This document shows, piece by piece, positions 8,894 to 17,899 of a stretch of DNA of 64,000 bases (position 1 is the first letter of the stretch; each line of letters begins with the position of its first letter). A program made the position numbers and the translations under genes. The notes under the pieces were generated by a model. It worked only from the letters and a program-made list of their open reading frames with translations, had not been told where the DNA came from and ran no database searches. The DNA comes from Accumulibacter sp964420975 (GTDB lineage: Bacteria > Pseudomonadota > Gammaproteobacteria > Burkholderiales > Rhodocyclaceae): contig CAYQVH010000004.1 in NCBI GenBank assembly GCA_964420975.1, positions 124,001 to 188,000 of the forward strand. Direction: 5' to 3'.

Positions 8894-9916
8894 ATGCCAT
8901 TTGTCCTGGCCCTCGCGTTCGCCGCCTCGCTCGGCTTGCACGGCTTGCTCCTCGTTGTTCCGGACCTCGATTTGTCGATGGCCGCCGACCCACCGCCGTT
9001 GATCGTCGAAGTTAAGCCGTCTGTGGCGGTGCCGCTGGCGACCCCGCCACAGACGGAGGTGCCGTCGCCGGCCGCAAGGCCCCGACCTCCCGTGCGCCGT
9101 GCGCGACCCGCGCCGCGGTTATTGCCTAAGGTGAATGTCGCGACCGCGCAGGCAAACGAAACGCTGCCGCCGGCGGCGAACGGTACGCTCGCCGAGCCTC
9201 TGGCGGCAGATCCGGCCGTGATCACCGGGGACGCCGAAGGGAACGAGGCTGCAGCCGAATCGGCGACCCGGGCGCCAGCCGTGTCGTTGCCGTCCAGGGG
9301 ACGGATCGAGTATCGCGTCGAGCGCGGTGATCAGGGATTTCAGGTGGGTCGTGCGGTTCATCAGTGGGAGGTCGTCGAGGGGGCCTATCGGATTGTTGCG
9401 ACCACCGAGACGAGCGGGCTGGTCGGTCTGTTTCGACCCTTGCAGGTCGAACTCGAAAGCCGCGGACGGTTGACCGCTACCGGCTTGCGGCCCGAGCAGT
9501 TCCGCAGTCGCCAGACGCAAAGAGAAACCGAAGAGGGGGCAGACTTCGACTGGGACGCGATGCGTCTGCAGTTGCGTACCCGGCCACCGCAGCCGCTGTC
9601 GCCGGGTACGCAGGATCTGCTGTCGCTCTATTACCAGCTCGGTTTGATGGACAAGCTCACCACGGGTACCAGCCTGCCCATCGTGACCGGGAAAAAGCTA
9701 ACCACCTATCCCCTTGAGGTTGTCGGAGACGAGACGATCGAGACGCCGGCCGGGACGTTCCGCTGCCTGCATCTGCGCGTTCAGGGTTCGACGACGACCG
9801 ATCTCTGGCTGGCGTACGACAGAGCTTTACTGCCCGTCCGGGTACAACATGCTGACCGTCGCGGTGATCTCTACGTGCAGGTGGTTACCGCGATCGACCT
9901 TGGTGGCGATCTGTGA
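8894..9916 (+). CDS. DUF3108 domain protein, membrane-anchored
   Basis: A 340-residue protein with an N-terminal hydrophobic anchor (about residues 3-20), a Pro/Ala-rich linker reminiscent of TonB (residues about 35-75) and a C-terminal DUF3108 domain (about 130-335) predicted to be a periplasmic beta structure. The segment TPAGTFRCLHLRVQGSTTTD is characteristic of the family. Function is unknown. The gene lies between purN and an rRNA methyltransferase gene whose GTG start overlaps its stop by 4 nt, so it belongs to a tight forward operon. Confidence 0.85.
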   Translation: MPFVLALAFAASLGLHGLLLVVPDLDLSMAADPPPLIVEVKPSVAVPLATPPQTEVPSPAARPRPPVRRARPAPRLLPKVNVATAQANETLPPAANGTLAEPLAADPAVITGDAEGNEAAAESATRAPAVSLPSRGRIEYRVERGDQGFQVGRAVHQWEVVEGAYRIVATTETSGLVGLFRPLQVELESRGRLTATGLRPEQFRSRQTQRETEEGADFDWDAMRLQLRTRPPQPLSPGTQDLLSLYYQLGLMDKLTTGTSLPIVTGKKLTTYPLEVVGDETIETPAGTFRCLHLRVQGSTTTDLWLAYDRALLPVRVQHADRRGDLYVQVVTAIDLGGDL

Positions 9917-11175
9917 GCACACGCGTGACACCGCTGCTTTTCGCTGGCGCCGAGGCGCTGCTCAGCGAACTGCTGAGCACCCGGCTCGCCGCCGACGCGG
10001 TGGTATCCGCCTTCTTTCGTCGCCATCGCGAGCTGGGGCAGGCGGATCGTTCGTTTGTTGCCGACGCAGCCTATCTCGTGCTACGGCGGCGACGTTCGCT
10101 GTCGGCGCGTTGCGCCGGTGAACTCACCGCGCGGCGCCTGCTGCTCGCCGCGTTGGCCTGTGTGAAAGGATTCAACCGCCGACAGCTGGAGAGCGTCCTC
10201 AGCGAAAGCGAGAGCAAGTGGCTGGCACAGGCGAAAGCCGTCCGGACGGAGGATCTGCCGGCGGACGTGCGCGCCGATCTACCGGACTGGTTTTACCGGC
10301 AATTGCTGACCGTCTATCCGGCGGACGAAGTGGAGCGTCTGGCCTTCGCCCTCAATCAACCCGCGCCGCTTGACCTGCGAGTGAATTCCCTGAAAGCCGA
10401 ACGTGACGTCGTGCTGGCGCGACTGCAGGCGGACGGGCTGTCGGCAGCAGCGTGCCCTTACGCCCTGCAGGGGATCCGCGTCGACGGCAGGCCAGCCTTG
10501 GCCAAACACCCCAGGTTTCTCGACGGGAGCTTCGAGGTACAGGACGAAGGTAGCCAGCTTCTGGCGTACCTGCTGCAGCCAAAGCGCGGCGAAATGGTCG
10601 CCGACTTCTGCGCCGGTTCTGGGGGCAAAACCTTGCAGATGGGTGCCATGATGCGCTCGCAGGGTCGACTGTACGCCTTCGACGTCGCTGAGCAGCGGCT
10701 CGCGCGTATGAAGCCACGCTTGGCGCGCTCGGGCCTTTCGAATGTACACCCGGTGCGCATCGATTCGGAGCGCGACAGCCGGATTAGGCGCCTTAGCGGC
10801 AAACTGGACCGCGTGCTGGTCGACGCACCGTGCTCCGGTCTCGGCACCGTGCGCCGCAATCCGGACCTCAAATGGCGACAAACGCCGCAAAGCGTCGCTG
10901 AATTGAGTGCCAAGCAGCGGGCGATCCTGGCGGCGGCGGCGGGTCTGCTGAAGCCGGGCGGGCGTCTGGTATATGCCACCTGCAGTCTGCTCGAGGCCGA
11001 GAACGAGGCAGTCGTGCAGAGTTTTCTCGACCTTCACCCCGACTTCGTCGCCTCTTCGGCGGAAGAAATCCTTGCCGCACAAGGCATTTTCCTGGCTACC
11101 GGCGAACGTCTTCGCCTGCTGCCGCATCGGCATGCGACCGACGGGTTCTATGCGGCAGTGATGGAGCGCAAATGA
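9913..11175 (+). CDS. RsmB/NOP family rRNA (cytosine-5) methyltransferase
   Basis: SAM-dependent m5C methyltransferase of the RsmB/NOL1/NOP2 family, 420 residues. Motif I FCAGSGGKT is near residue 233, motif IV DAPCSGLGTVRRNPD near 304 carries one catalytic Cys, and TCSLLEAENE near 356 the second. An N-terminal NusB-like helical region precedes the methyltransferase fold. The start is GTG, overlapping the DUF3108 stop. Ordinary rsmB is usually next to fmt; this one is not, so I leave the symbol empty. The target is probably 16S rRNA but not certain. Confidence 0.88.
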   Translation: MSTRVTPLLFAGAEALLSELLSTRLAADAVVSAFFRRHRELGQADRSFVADAAYLVLRRRRSLSARCAGELTARRLLLAALACVKGFNRRQLESVLSESESKWLAQAKAVRTEDLPADVRADLPDWFYRQLLTVYPADEVERLAFALNQPAPLDLRVNSLKAERDVVLARLQADGLSAAACPYALQGIRVDGRPALAKHPRFLDGSFEVQDEGSQLLAYLLQPKRGEMVADFCAGSGGKTLQMGAMMRSQGRLYAFDVAEQRLARMKPRLARSGLSNVHPVRIDSERDSRIRRLSGKLDRVLVDAPCSGLGTVRRNPDLKWRQTPQSVAELSAKQRAILAAAAGLLKPGGRLVYATCSLLEAENEAVVQSFLDLHPDFVASSAEEILAAQGIFLATGERLRLLPHRHATDGFYAAVMERK

Positions 11176-12506
11176 ACGAACAACAGTTTTTTGCTCTGTT
11201 GCGCGAACTCTGGCGCGACGTCAGCGACCCCGGATTCCTCTGGCAGGTGCTGGCCGTCGCCGTCAGCCTGTTTCTGGCCGGAATTCTGACGCGCTACGGA
11301 CGCCGGCGGAAAGACACAAGCGCCGGTGCCGAAGAGGGTAGTGCGTTGCGGGCTTTCGGCTCCGGCAGCCTCAAGCGGATCGCGATGCCCCTGCTTGCCT
11401 TGCTTTTCGTCGTCATCGTGCGCCGCGCGTTCAAGTACTGGCAGCTCGGGCCGGTCAGCCTGTTCGACGTCGCCGTTCCGTTGCTTCTCTCGTTGGCTCT
11501 GGTGCGCGCGGCGATCTATGTCCTGCGACAGGCGTTTCACCCCGGCAGCATGCTTGCGTCTTGGGAGCGGATGATCGCCACCGGCATCTGGCTCTGCCTT
11601 GCGTTCTACATCACGGGGCTTTCCGAGCCGCTGATCCAACTGCTGGAACAGGTCAGCTTGCCGATCGGCAAACAGAAGCTTGACCTGTGGACCTTGCTGA
11701 CCGGCATTGTCACGGTGTGCGTTGCGGTGCTCGTCGCACTCTGGGTGTCCGGACTGATCGAGAATCGACTACTCGCCCGGGAGACCATGGATGCGAACAT
11801 CCGCGTCGTTCTCGGTCGCCTGGTGCGGGCGGTGCTGTCGGTTGCCGCGTTGCTGCTCAGTCTCTCACTGGTTGGCATCGACGTCACCGCGCTGTCGGTC
11901 TTCAGCGGCGCGTTGGCGGTTGGCCTCGGCCTCGGCCTGCAGAAAATCGCCAGCAACTACGTCAGCGGCTTCATCATCCTGCTCGATCGGTCGTTGCGCA
12001 TCGGCAACCTGGTGGCTATCGACGCCAATACCTCGGGTGTCGTCAGCCAGATTACCGCCCGCTATACGGTTGTGCGTACGCTGTCCGGTACCGAGGTGAT
12101 CATCCCCAATGAGTATTTGGTGTCGAATATCGTGCGCAACGAGTCGCTCACCGATTCCCGTTTGCGCGTCGTCGTCAATGTCCAGGTTGCGTATGGAAGC
12201 GACCTCGAACAAGCCATGCGCCTAATGACTCAGGCGGCGCAGGAGCAGCCGCGCGTGCTGGACGATCCAGCGCCGCAGGCGCTGGTGACCGCTTTCGCCG
12301 ACAGTGGCATCAACCTCGAGCTGGGTTTCTGGATTGGCGATCCGCAGCAGGGAACGGGCGGCGTGCGCTCGGCGATCAACCTGGCGATCTGGCGGGCGTT
12401 TCGCGACAGTGACATCGAGATTCCATTCCCGCAGCGCGAAGTCCGTTTGCTGGGCGAGGTTCCAGCACCAGCGACAAAGGCTACGCCGCCGACGGTCGGG
12501 AGCTGA
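11172..12506 (+). CDS. MscS-family mechanosensitive ion channel
   Basis: An inner-membrane channel of 444 residues that releases solutes on hypo-osmotic shock. Several N-terminal transmembrane helices are followed by the MscS pore helix region SGALAVGLGLGLQKIASNYV (about residues 240-260) and the beta domain with DRSLRIGNLVAID and VRTLSGTEVIIPNEYL. The C-terminal alpha/beta domain ends in a Pro/Thr-rich tail. The start overlaps the preceding methyltransferase stop by 4 nt. It is the last gene of the purN-containing operon. Confidence 0.92.
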   Translation: MNEQQFFALLRELWRDVSDPGFLWQVLAVAVSLFLAGILTRYGRRRKDTSAGAEEGSALRAFGSGSLKRIAMPLLALLFVVIVRRAFKYWQLGPVSLFDVAVPLLLSLALVRAAIYVLRQAFHPGSMLASWERMIATGIWLCLAFYITGLSEPLIQLLEQVSLPIGKQKLDLWTLLTGIVTVCVAVLVALWVSGLIENRLLARETMDANIRVVLGRLVRAVLSVAALLLSLSLVGIDVTALSVFSGALAVGLGLGLQKIASNYVSGFIILLDRSLRIGNLVAIDANTSGVVSQITARYTVVRTLSGTEVIIPNEYLVSNIVRNESLTDSRLRVVVNVQVAYGSDLEQAMRLMTQAAQEQPRVLDDPAPQALVTAFADSGINLELGFWIGDPQQGTGGVRSAINLAIWRAFRDSDIEIPFPQREVRLLGEVPAPATKATPPTVGS

Positions 12507-12542
12507 CGCCGGAAGCGACCCCGGCGAACTTGCGAAGAAAAA

Positions 12543-12567
12543 ACCCGCGCCCGGGAAGGGCGCGGGT
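12543..12567 (-). terminator. Rho-independent terminator for the small reverse genes
   Basis: A perfect 10 bp GC-rich stem (ACCCGCGCCC / GGGCGCGGGT) with a 5 nt loop. On the reverse strand it is followed by a T-run (the plus strand has AAGAAAAAAC just before it), so it terminates transcription coming from the small genes at 12632-13029. The plus side lacks a T-run, but the hairpin may also slow transcripts from the MscS gene. Confidence 0.8.
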
Positions 12568-12631
12568 CAAATCCCATCAAGGAGATGGGTAGCAGGGGAG
12601 GTCAAAGGCGGAAAATTAGGTCGACGCAACG

Positions 12632-12865
12632 TTAGACCTCGGCGTCGGACTGGTCTGATGGCCGACTGAGGGACTTTCGTGACGCCGTGTGTGTGAATCG
12701 CACATAAAGTCTGCGCGCCGCGTACCAGATCACGGCAACCGCGACCGCGACCAGCAATGCCTTGAGGAAATGGGCCTCGCCGTCGGTCAGCAGGTCCCAG
12801 GCGGCAAGGCCCAGGAAGATGCCGAATCCCTCAGCGAGGGGAAAACGCACGGGCACGCGCGCCAA
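12632..12865 (-). CDS. Small two-helix membrane protein, unknown
   Basis: A 77-residue hypothetical protein with two hydrophobic segments (about residues 11-26 and 33-52), a basic stretch YAARRLYVRF and a polar Ser/Asp tail. The start is uncertain: TTG at 12865 lies 5 nt after the stop of the upstream small gene, which suggests translational coupling. A strong terminator follows at 12543-12567, supporting a real transcription unit. I do not recognise the family. Confidence 0.5.
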   Translation of the reverse strand: MARVPVRFPLAEGFGIFLGLAAWDLLTDGEAHFLKALLVAVAVAVIWYAARRLYVRFTHTASRKSLSRPSDQSDAEV

Positions 12866-12870
12866 CTTGC

Positions 12871-13029
12871 TTACCCGCCGGGAGTGACTTTCTGTCCAAA
12901 ATCGTGGTCGTCGTCGTTGTCCTGACGAGTTTCGCCAGCGACTGGCGCCAGCGCCGCATCACCACCGAAGAAGTGTTGGCGGGTGGCGGCGAGAAAGTGC
13001 TCGTAATGGTACTGACAACGATTAGTCAT
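12871..13029 (-). CDS. Small hypothetical protein (52 residues)
   Basis: A short ORF starting at ATG 13029 with a strong GGAGG site 6 nt upstream, which is the main support for it. The product starts MTNRCQYHYEHFLAATRQ and has an acidic Asp-rich patch in the second half; no membrane segment or known domain is seen. It lies 5 nt before the small membrane protein gene, and both precede a good terminator, so the two probably form a bicistronic unit. Function unknown. Confidence 0.5.
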   Translation of the reverse strand: MTNRCQYHYEHFLAATRQHFFGGDAALAPVAGETRQDNDDDHDFGQKVTPGG

Positions 13030-13103
13030 GGGTAGCCTCCGGTGTTGTTGTGGTAAGACAACGATCATAGGAGGCGATCGCAGATCAGTCTTCAGGACTT
13101 GCG

Positions 13104-14477
13104 TCAGCTTACCGTGACACTTTGTGACAAGGGCCAGCTAAGGGTGAAGCGCGCCCCACCGAGCGGAGAATCGCCCGCCGAGGCCGTTCCGGCATGCTGT
13201 TCGAGCACCAAGCGGGCGATGGCAAGACCAAGGCCGTAACCCCCCGTGCCGCGGTCGCGTGATCGATCAAGGCGCGTAAAGGCGGAAAAGACGCGCTCGC
13301 GTTCACCTGGCGGTATGCCGATGCCGTCGTCGTCGACGTGGAGATCGATTCGACCGTTGATAATGTCGGCACTGACGCAGATGCGGCTGCGGGCGTACTT
13401 GATCGCATTTCGCAGCAGATTGCTGACCGCGTACGGCATGCTGCGGCAGTCGAGTTCGACGCGCTGACCTGGCGGTAGGCGCGAGGTATCGACCATCATT
13501 TCCAGCCGGCGTCCGAGCAGACGATTGGCTTCCGCCTGCTGTTCGATCCACGGCGCCAGTTCGACCAGCGTGAGCTGCAATTCGGGCTGTTCGCGCTCGA
13601 AGCGGGCGTAGGTCAAACTCGAGTCGATCAAGCCGTCGAGTTCGTCGAGGTCCCCTTCCATCATGCTCCCCAAGCGCTGCCGTTCGTTTCGTTCGTCGGT
13701 CTCGGCGAGCATCTCCAGCTCGAAGCGCATGCGGGCGATCGGCGTTCGCAGTTCGTGCGAGATCGCCGTTGACAGTTCTTTCTGCGTCGCCATCAGCCGC
13801 TGGATGCGTTCGGCCATACCGTTGAGCGTCTCGGCGAGCGGGCCGAAGGCACTACTGCGCATCGTCGGGGCTCGTGCTTCGAGGTGGCCCTCACCGAGCG
13901 TGCGCGCCGTCTGGCGCATCGCCTCCAGATCTCGCCAGACCGGATGCACCCAGAGCCAGACGACGATCGCCAGACAGAGTCCGATCAGGCTCCAGGTGAG
14001 CAGGCTGATACGCAGATCGAGCGGCATTCCGCGCCGATACTCGGGGTTGCGATCGGGTGAAAATGGGCCGACGATGAGGATTTGCGGCGTTTGCTTGAGC
14101 CGGTGGTAGATGATGTCGCCCTTGGCGTCGATGGCCAGTTCGCCGTCGTCGAGCTTCTCGGCTTCTCTGGGAGGCAGCTTGAGCGTCCAGCGGTCGACGA
14201 TCCCCAGCCGGTAGGCGAACTTCCGATCGAGTGCCTCAATCGTTTTCGGCCACTCGGAACGTGGTCGGCGAAACAGCTCTTCCTCGATGAGCACGATCGT
14301 GCCGCGCATGAAGCGGCTCGTGTAGTCATCGGTGATGCCCTTGACGGCGGTCGAGATCACGAAGTCGGCGAACACCGCGATCGCAACGAAGGACCCCATG
14401 ACCAGCAGGTAAAAGTTGAAGAACAGCCGGGAGAGGCTGTAGCGTCCGCGCCAGGGGGTTGGGGTTCCGGTCGCCAA
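13104..14477 (-). CDS. Sensor histidine kinase, RstB-like
   Basis: Membrane sensor kinase of about 457 residues. TM1 is at about 15-38, a periplasmic domain follows to about 155, then TM2 (SLLTWSLIGLCLAIVVWLWV), HAMP, the H-box AISHELRTPIARM (His near 241), and the HATPase motifs NLLRNAIKYARS, DDDGIGIPPGE and GTGGYGLGLAI. The open frame extends far upstream inside the regulator gene; I chose TTG at 14477, 17 nt after the regulator stop, because the first TM segment follows directly. The signal is unknown; the pair resembles RstA/RstB of the OmpR class. Confidence 0.85.
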   Translation of the reverse strand: MATGTPTPWRGRYSLSRLFFNFYLLVMGSFVAIAVFADFVISTAVKGITDDYTSRFMRGTIVLIEEELFRRPRSEWPKTIEALDRKFAYRLGIVDRWTLKLPPREAEKLDDGELAIDAKGDIIYHRLKQTPQILIVGPFSPDRNPEYRRGMPLDLRISLLTWSLIGLCLAIVVWLWVHPVWRDLEAMRQTARTLGEGHLEARAPTMRSSAFGPLAETLNGMAERIQRLMATQKELSTAISHELRTPIARMRFELEMLAETDERNERQRLGSMMEGDLDELDGLIDSSLTYARFEREQPELQLTLVELAPWIEQQAEANRLLGRRLEMMVDTSRLPPGQRVELDCRSMPYAVSNLLRNAIKYARSRICVSADIINGRIDLHVDDDGIGIPPGERERVFSAFTRLDRSRDRGTGGYGLGLAIARLVLEQHAGTASAGDSPLGGARFTLSWPLSQSVTVS

Positions 14478-14493
14478 ACGATCAGTCCGCCGG

Positions 14494-15213
14494 CTACTGC
14501 CAGTCGTGTCGACTGAACAGGTATCCCTTGCCGCGTACCGTCTTGATCCGCGTGGGATTCTCCGGATCGTCGCCGAGCTTGCGCCGCAGGCGAGAGATGC
14601 GGGCGTCGATCGAGCGGTCGAGTCCATCGAAGCCGATGCCGCGCAATTCCTGGAGCAGGTCGTCCCGCGACAGGATGTTGCCGGCGTGGCGGGCGAGTAG
14701 CCAAAGGAGGTCAAACTCGGCGGTGGTCAGATCGATGACTTCGTCACCGAGGTGTGTGCTGCGCGTGGCCTGACTGATGTGAAACTTGCCAAAAGCGAGT
14801 TCGGCAGGTTCGCTTCCGTCGCCACCCTCGGCGGAGTTGCTTGCCACCACCGGTGCGCGACGGAGCAGCGCCTTGATCCGCGCGAGCAGTAGGCGCGGCT
14901 GAACGGGTTTGGCAATGTAATCGTCAGCGCCCAGTTCGAGGCCAAAAATCTGGTCGAAGTCTTCGTCGCGGGCGGTCAGCATCAGGATCACCCCTGGATA
15001 ATGGGGGCGCACGGCACGACAGACCTCGAAACCGTCCTTGCCAGGCAGCATGACGTCAAGAACCACCAGATCCGGGCGTTCGCCGAGAATGCGCTTCTCG
15101 GCGGTGTCGCCGCGCGCTTCGACGACGACTTCAAAGCCGTTCTTGCGCAGATACTCGGCGGTCAGTTCGGCGAGGCGCTCGTCGTCCTCAACCAGCAGGA
15201 TGCGTGTCTTCAT
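14494..15213 (-). CDS. OmpR-family response regulator, RstA-like
   Basis: A 239-residue regulator. The receiver domain has the acidic pocket EDDE (residues 9-12), the phospho-acceptor Asp53 in VLDVMLPGKDG, and the conserved Lys in DDYIAKP near residue 103. The C-terminal winged helix ends RIKTVRGKGYLFS, typical of OmpR/PhoB proteins. It precedes the RstB-like kinase gene on the same strand and presumably receives phosphate from it. Target genes are unknown. Confidence 0.92.
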   Translation of the reverse strand: MKTRILLVEDDERLAELTAEYLRKNGFEVVVEARGDTAEKRILGERPDLVVLDVMLPGKDGFEVCRAVRPHYPGVILMLTARDEDFDQIFGLELGADDYIAKPVQPRLLLARIKALLRRAPVVASNSAEGGDGSEPAELAFGKFHISQATRSTHLGDEVIDLTTAEFDLLWLLARHAGNILSRDDLLQELRGIGFDGLDRSIDARISRLRRKLGDDPENPTRIKTVRGKGYLFSRHDWQ

Positions 15214-15438
15214 CGGCTAATAATAACCGGTTGGTCCCTTGCGATAAACCTGACCGGGCGTGGCGCCGGTCCGAGACCATTGACGGATATCTGCTGCTTG
15301 CAGCAAGGAGCGATTGGCTTAGAATCGCTGGCCGGGCGCTGGCTGCTTCGACTCGGGCGATGGCCTACCGAGGCCGTTTGGACCTGAGTTGAAAACAGGA
15401 AAGCGCCGCGGGAGATTGATGGTTCGGGAGGTGACAAA

Positions 15439-16602
15439 ATGAATGCCGGATTGTTCGCTTGGCCTTGGTGGGGTTACCTGCTGCTTACGTTGGCCATGAC
15501 CCACTTGACGATCGCGTCCGTGACGATCTATCTGCATCGGCATCAGGCGCACCGTGCGCTGGACCTGCATCCGCTGGTCGCACATGGTTTTCGCGTCTGG
15601 CTATGGCTGACGACGGGTATGGTGACCAGGGAGTGGGCGGCGATCCATCGCAAGCACCACGCGCGCTGCGAGACGGCAGACGACCCTCACAGTCCGCAGA
15701 TCCTGGGTATCAACCGTGTGCTGTGGGCGGGAGTCTTTCTGTATGTCAAGGAGTCGCGCAACCGGGAAACGCTCGATCGCTACGGGCGAGGAACTCCCGA
15801 CGACTGGATCGAACGGCACGTTTATACGCCTTGGAGCAAGCTGGGGATAGGGATCATGCTGCTGATCGACGTCGTGCTTTTCGGGGTGCTGGCCGGGTCG
15901 CTGATCTGGGTGGCGCAGATGCTCTGGATTCCGTTCTGGGCGGCCGGAGTCATCAATGGTCTCGGTCATTTCTGGGGCTATCGCAACTTCAGCTCGGCCG
16001 ATGCGAGTACCAACCTCATGCCGTGGGGCATCCTGATTGGTGGTGAAGAGCTGCACAACAATCACCATGCCTTTGCGACGTCGGCCAGGTTGTCGAGCCG
16101 CTGGTATGAGTTCGACATCGGCTGGCTGTACATTTGCCTGCTGTCGCTGTGCGGGCTGGCACGCGTCAAGAAGGTCGCGCCTCGGCCCCGTCTCGGGGCC
16201 CTGCGACCGGTGGTCGACCTTCAGACGCTGCAGGCGGTGATTACCCATCGCTACGATCTGCTCTATCGCTACGCCAAGTCCTTGCAGCAGGTCTATCGCG
16301 AAGAACTCGTCCGTTTACACGACAGCCGGCGCTTCAAGGGACTCAAGCGCTGGCTGGCGGCTGATTCGGCGACGGTCCCGCCGGAGATGGTGGGGCGGCT
16401 CGATTCGCTGTTTAGGGAGAGCCAGGCGCTGGCGATCGCCTACCGCATGCGCGACGACTTGACGGCCATTTGGGAACGTTCGAGTGCTTCGCGTGAGCAG
16501 TTGTTGACCGCTCTGCAGGACTGGTGCGAGCGCGCCGAAGCGTCCGGCATTCGCCAGTTGCAGCAGCTGTCGGTGCGCCTGCGTAGCTACGTGCTCGCTT
16601 GA
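15439..16602 (+). CDS. Fatty acid (acyl-CoA) desaturase
   Basis: Membrane di-iron desaturase of 387 residues. All three histidine boxes are visible: HRHQAHR at 33-39, HRKHH at 70-74 and HNNHH near 205. Hydrophobic segments lie around them, as in delta-9 acyl-CoA desaturases that introduce a double bond in saturated acyl chains. The C-terminal 120 residues are a charged helical extension beyond the core. The start ATG follows a GGGAGGTGACAAA leader with a good ribosome site. It is followed by dsbB 12 nt downstream. Confidence 0.9.
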   Translation: MNAGLFAWPWWGYLLLTLAMTHLTIASVTIYLHRHQAHRALDLHPLVAHGFRVWLWLTTGMVTREWAAIHRKHHARCETADDPHSPQILGINRVLWAGVFLYVKESRNRETLDRYGRGTPDDWIERHVYTPWSKLGIGIMLLIDVVLFGVLAGSLIWVAQMLWIPFWAAGVINGLGHFWGYRNFSSADASTNLMPWGILIGGEELHNNHHAFATSARLSSRWYEFDIGWLYICLLSLCGLARVKKVAPRPRLGALRPVVDLQTLQAVITHRYDLLYRYAKSLQQVYREELVRLHDSRRFKGLKRWLAADSATVPPEMVGRLDSLFRESQALAIAYRMRDDLTAIWERSSASREQLLTALQDWCERAEASGIRQLQQLSVRLRSYVLA

Positions 16603-16614
16603 TCAGGGGGGTCG

Positions 16615-17100
16615 ATGGGAGTTTCAGTGCGCGGCGGATTTGCGCTGTTTGGGTTGGCAGCCGGCTCGCTGCTGGTCGCCGGTTTCGCCCTTGGCGAGTT
16701 GATGAGTCTGCAGCCGTGCCCACTGTGCATCTTCCAGCGGCTGCTCTATCTGCTGCTGGTCTTGCTGGCGCTGCTTGGAGTCGCCTGGCCGGTGATGCGG
16801 CGCCTGTGGAGCGGCCTGCTGGTGTTGACCGCGGCCGGCGGGGTCACGACCGCCGTTTATCAAAGCTGGCTGCAGTATTTCCCGAGTCCCAGCGCAGAGT
16901 GTGGCTTTGGTGAACCGACCCTGATTGAACAACTGGTCGACTGGTTTGGCGTCCGCTGGCCGTCGCTGTTCATGGCGACCGGCTTCTGTTCGAGCAAGGA
17001 CTGGCTTTTCCTCGGTCTATCGCTGGCCAACTGGTCGGCGGTCTGCTTTCTGTTGCTGACGGTCGCCGCACTTTACCTGTTCTTGCGGCGCCCTGACTGA
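16615..17100 (+). CDS. dsbB: Disulfide bond formation protein B
   Basis: Inner-membrane protein of 161 residues that reoxidises DsbA and passes electrons to quinone. Four hydrophobic helices are seen. The first periplasmic cysteine pair is Cys35-x-x-Cys38 in QPCPLC, and the second pair is Cys96 (AECGFGE) and Cys125 (TGFCSS), spaced as in DsbB. The length is slightly below E. coli DsbB (176) but normal for betaproteobacteria. It converges with pstB. Confidence 0.92.
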   Translation: MGVSVRGGFALFGLAAGSLLVAGFALGELMSLQPCPLCIFQRLLYLLLVLLALLGVAWPVMRRLWSGLLVLTAAGGVTTAVYQSWLQYFPSPSAECGFGEPTLIEQLVDWFGVRWPSLFMATGFCSSKDWLFLGLSLANWSAVCFLLLTVAALYLFLRRPD

Positions 17101-17128
17101 CGTCTGTGGCTTGCTGTCGCCGGATCGT

Positions 17129-17899
17129 TCAGCCAAAACGCCCGGTGATGTACTCCTCCGTGAGGCGTGACGACGGGTTGGTGAATATCTTTCGGGTGTC
17201 GTCGAACTCGATCAACTGGCCGATGTACATGAAGGCCGTATAGGCCGAAACGCGCGCGGCCTGTTGCATATTGTGCGTGACGATCAGTATGGTCACGCGG
17301 TGCTTGAGTTCGTTGACCAGTTCCTCGATGCGGGCAGTGGCGATGGGATCGAGCGCCGAGGTCGGTTCATCAAACAGCAATATCTCGGGGTCGGTTGCCA
17401 GCGCTCGGGCGATGCACAGGCGTTGCTGCTGCCCTCCCGAGAGATTGAAGGCGAGGTCTTGCAGGCGGTTCTTGACCTCGTCCCACAGGGCGGCGTGTCG
17501 TAGCGCGTCCTCCACCTTCTCGTCGATGACCTGTCGATTGCGCTCGCCACGTACGCGCAGACCATAGGCGACGTTCTCGTAGATCGACTTGGGAAAGGGG
17601 TTGGGCTTCTGGAAGACCATCGCTACGCGCATGCGTACTTCGATCGGATCGACCAGCCGCGAGACGATATTGATCCCATCCGGGTAGAGAACGATTTCCC
17701 CCTCGTAACGCATGTTCGGGTAGAGGTCGTGCATGCGATTGAAACAGCGAAGAAACGTTGACTTGCCACAACCCGAAGGGCCGATGAGAGCAGTTACCTG
17801 ATTTTTCTCGACACGAAGATCGACATTTTTCAGCGCCTGGAAGTTGCCGTAGTAGAAGTTGAGCGCCCTGACGTCCGCCTTGAGTTCTCGGCTTACCAT
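17129..17899 (-). CDS. pstB: Phosphate ABC transporter ATP-binding protein PstB
   Basis: ATPase of the high-affinity phosphate importer, 256 residues. Walker A GPSGCGKST is at 40-48, then NLSGGQQQRLCIARAL signature and LLFDEPTSALDP Walker B. The open frame runs far upstream within pstA, but the true start is ATG 17899, overlapping the pstA stop. It is the last gene of pstS-pstC-pstA-pstB; phoU, which often follows, is not here because dsbB converges immediately after. Confidence 0.97.
   Translation of the reverse strand: MVSRELKADVRALNFYYGNFQALKNVDLRVEKNQVTALIGPSGCGKSTFLRCFNRMHDLYPNMRYEGEIVLYPDGINIVSRLVDPIEVRMRVAMVFQKPNPFPKSIYENVAYGLRVRGERNRQVIDEKVEDALRHAALWDEVKNRLQDLAFNLSGGQQQRLCIARALATDPEILLFDEPTSALDPIATARIEELVNELKHRVTILIVTHNMQQAARVSAYTAFMYIGQLIEFDDTRKIFTNPSSRLTEEYITGRFG

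Noticed and set aside
14478..14714. Upstream extension of the RstB-like kinase frame inside the regulator gene
   Set aside because: The extra 79 codons overlap conserved OmpR-type sequence and look like out-of-frame Ser/Arg-rich translation; the membrane helix begins right after TTG 14477.
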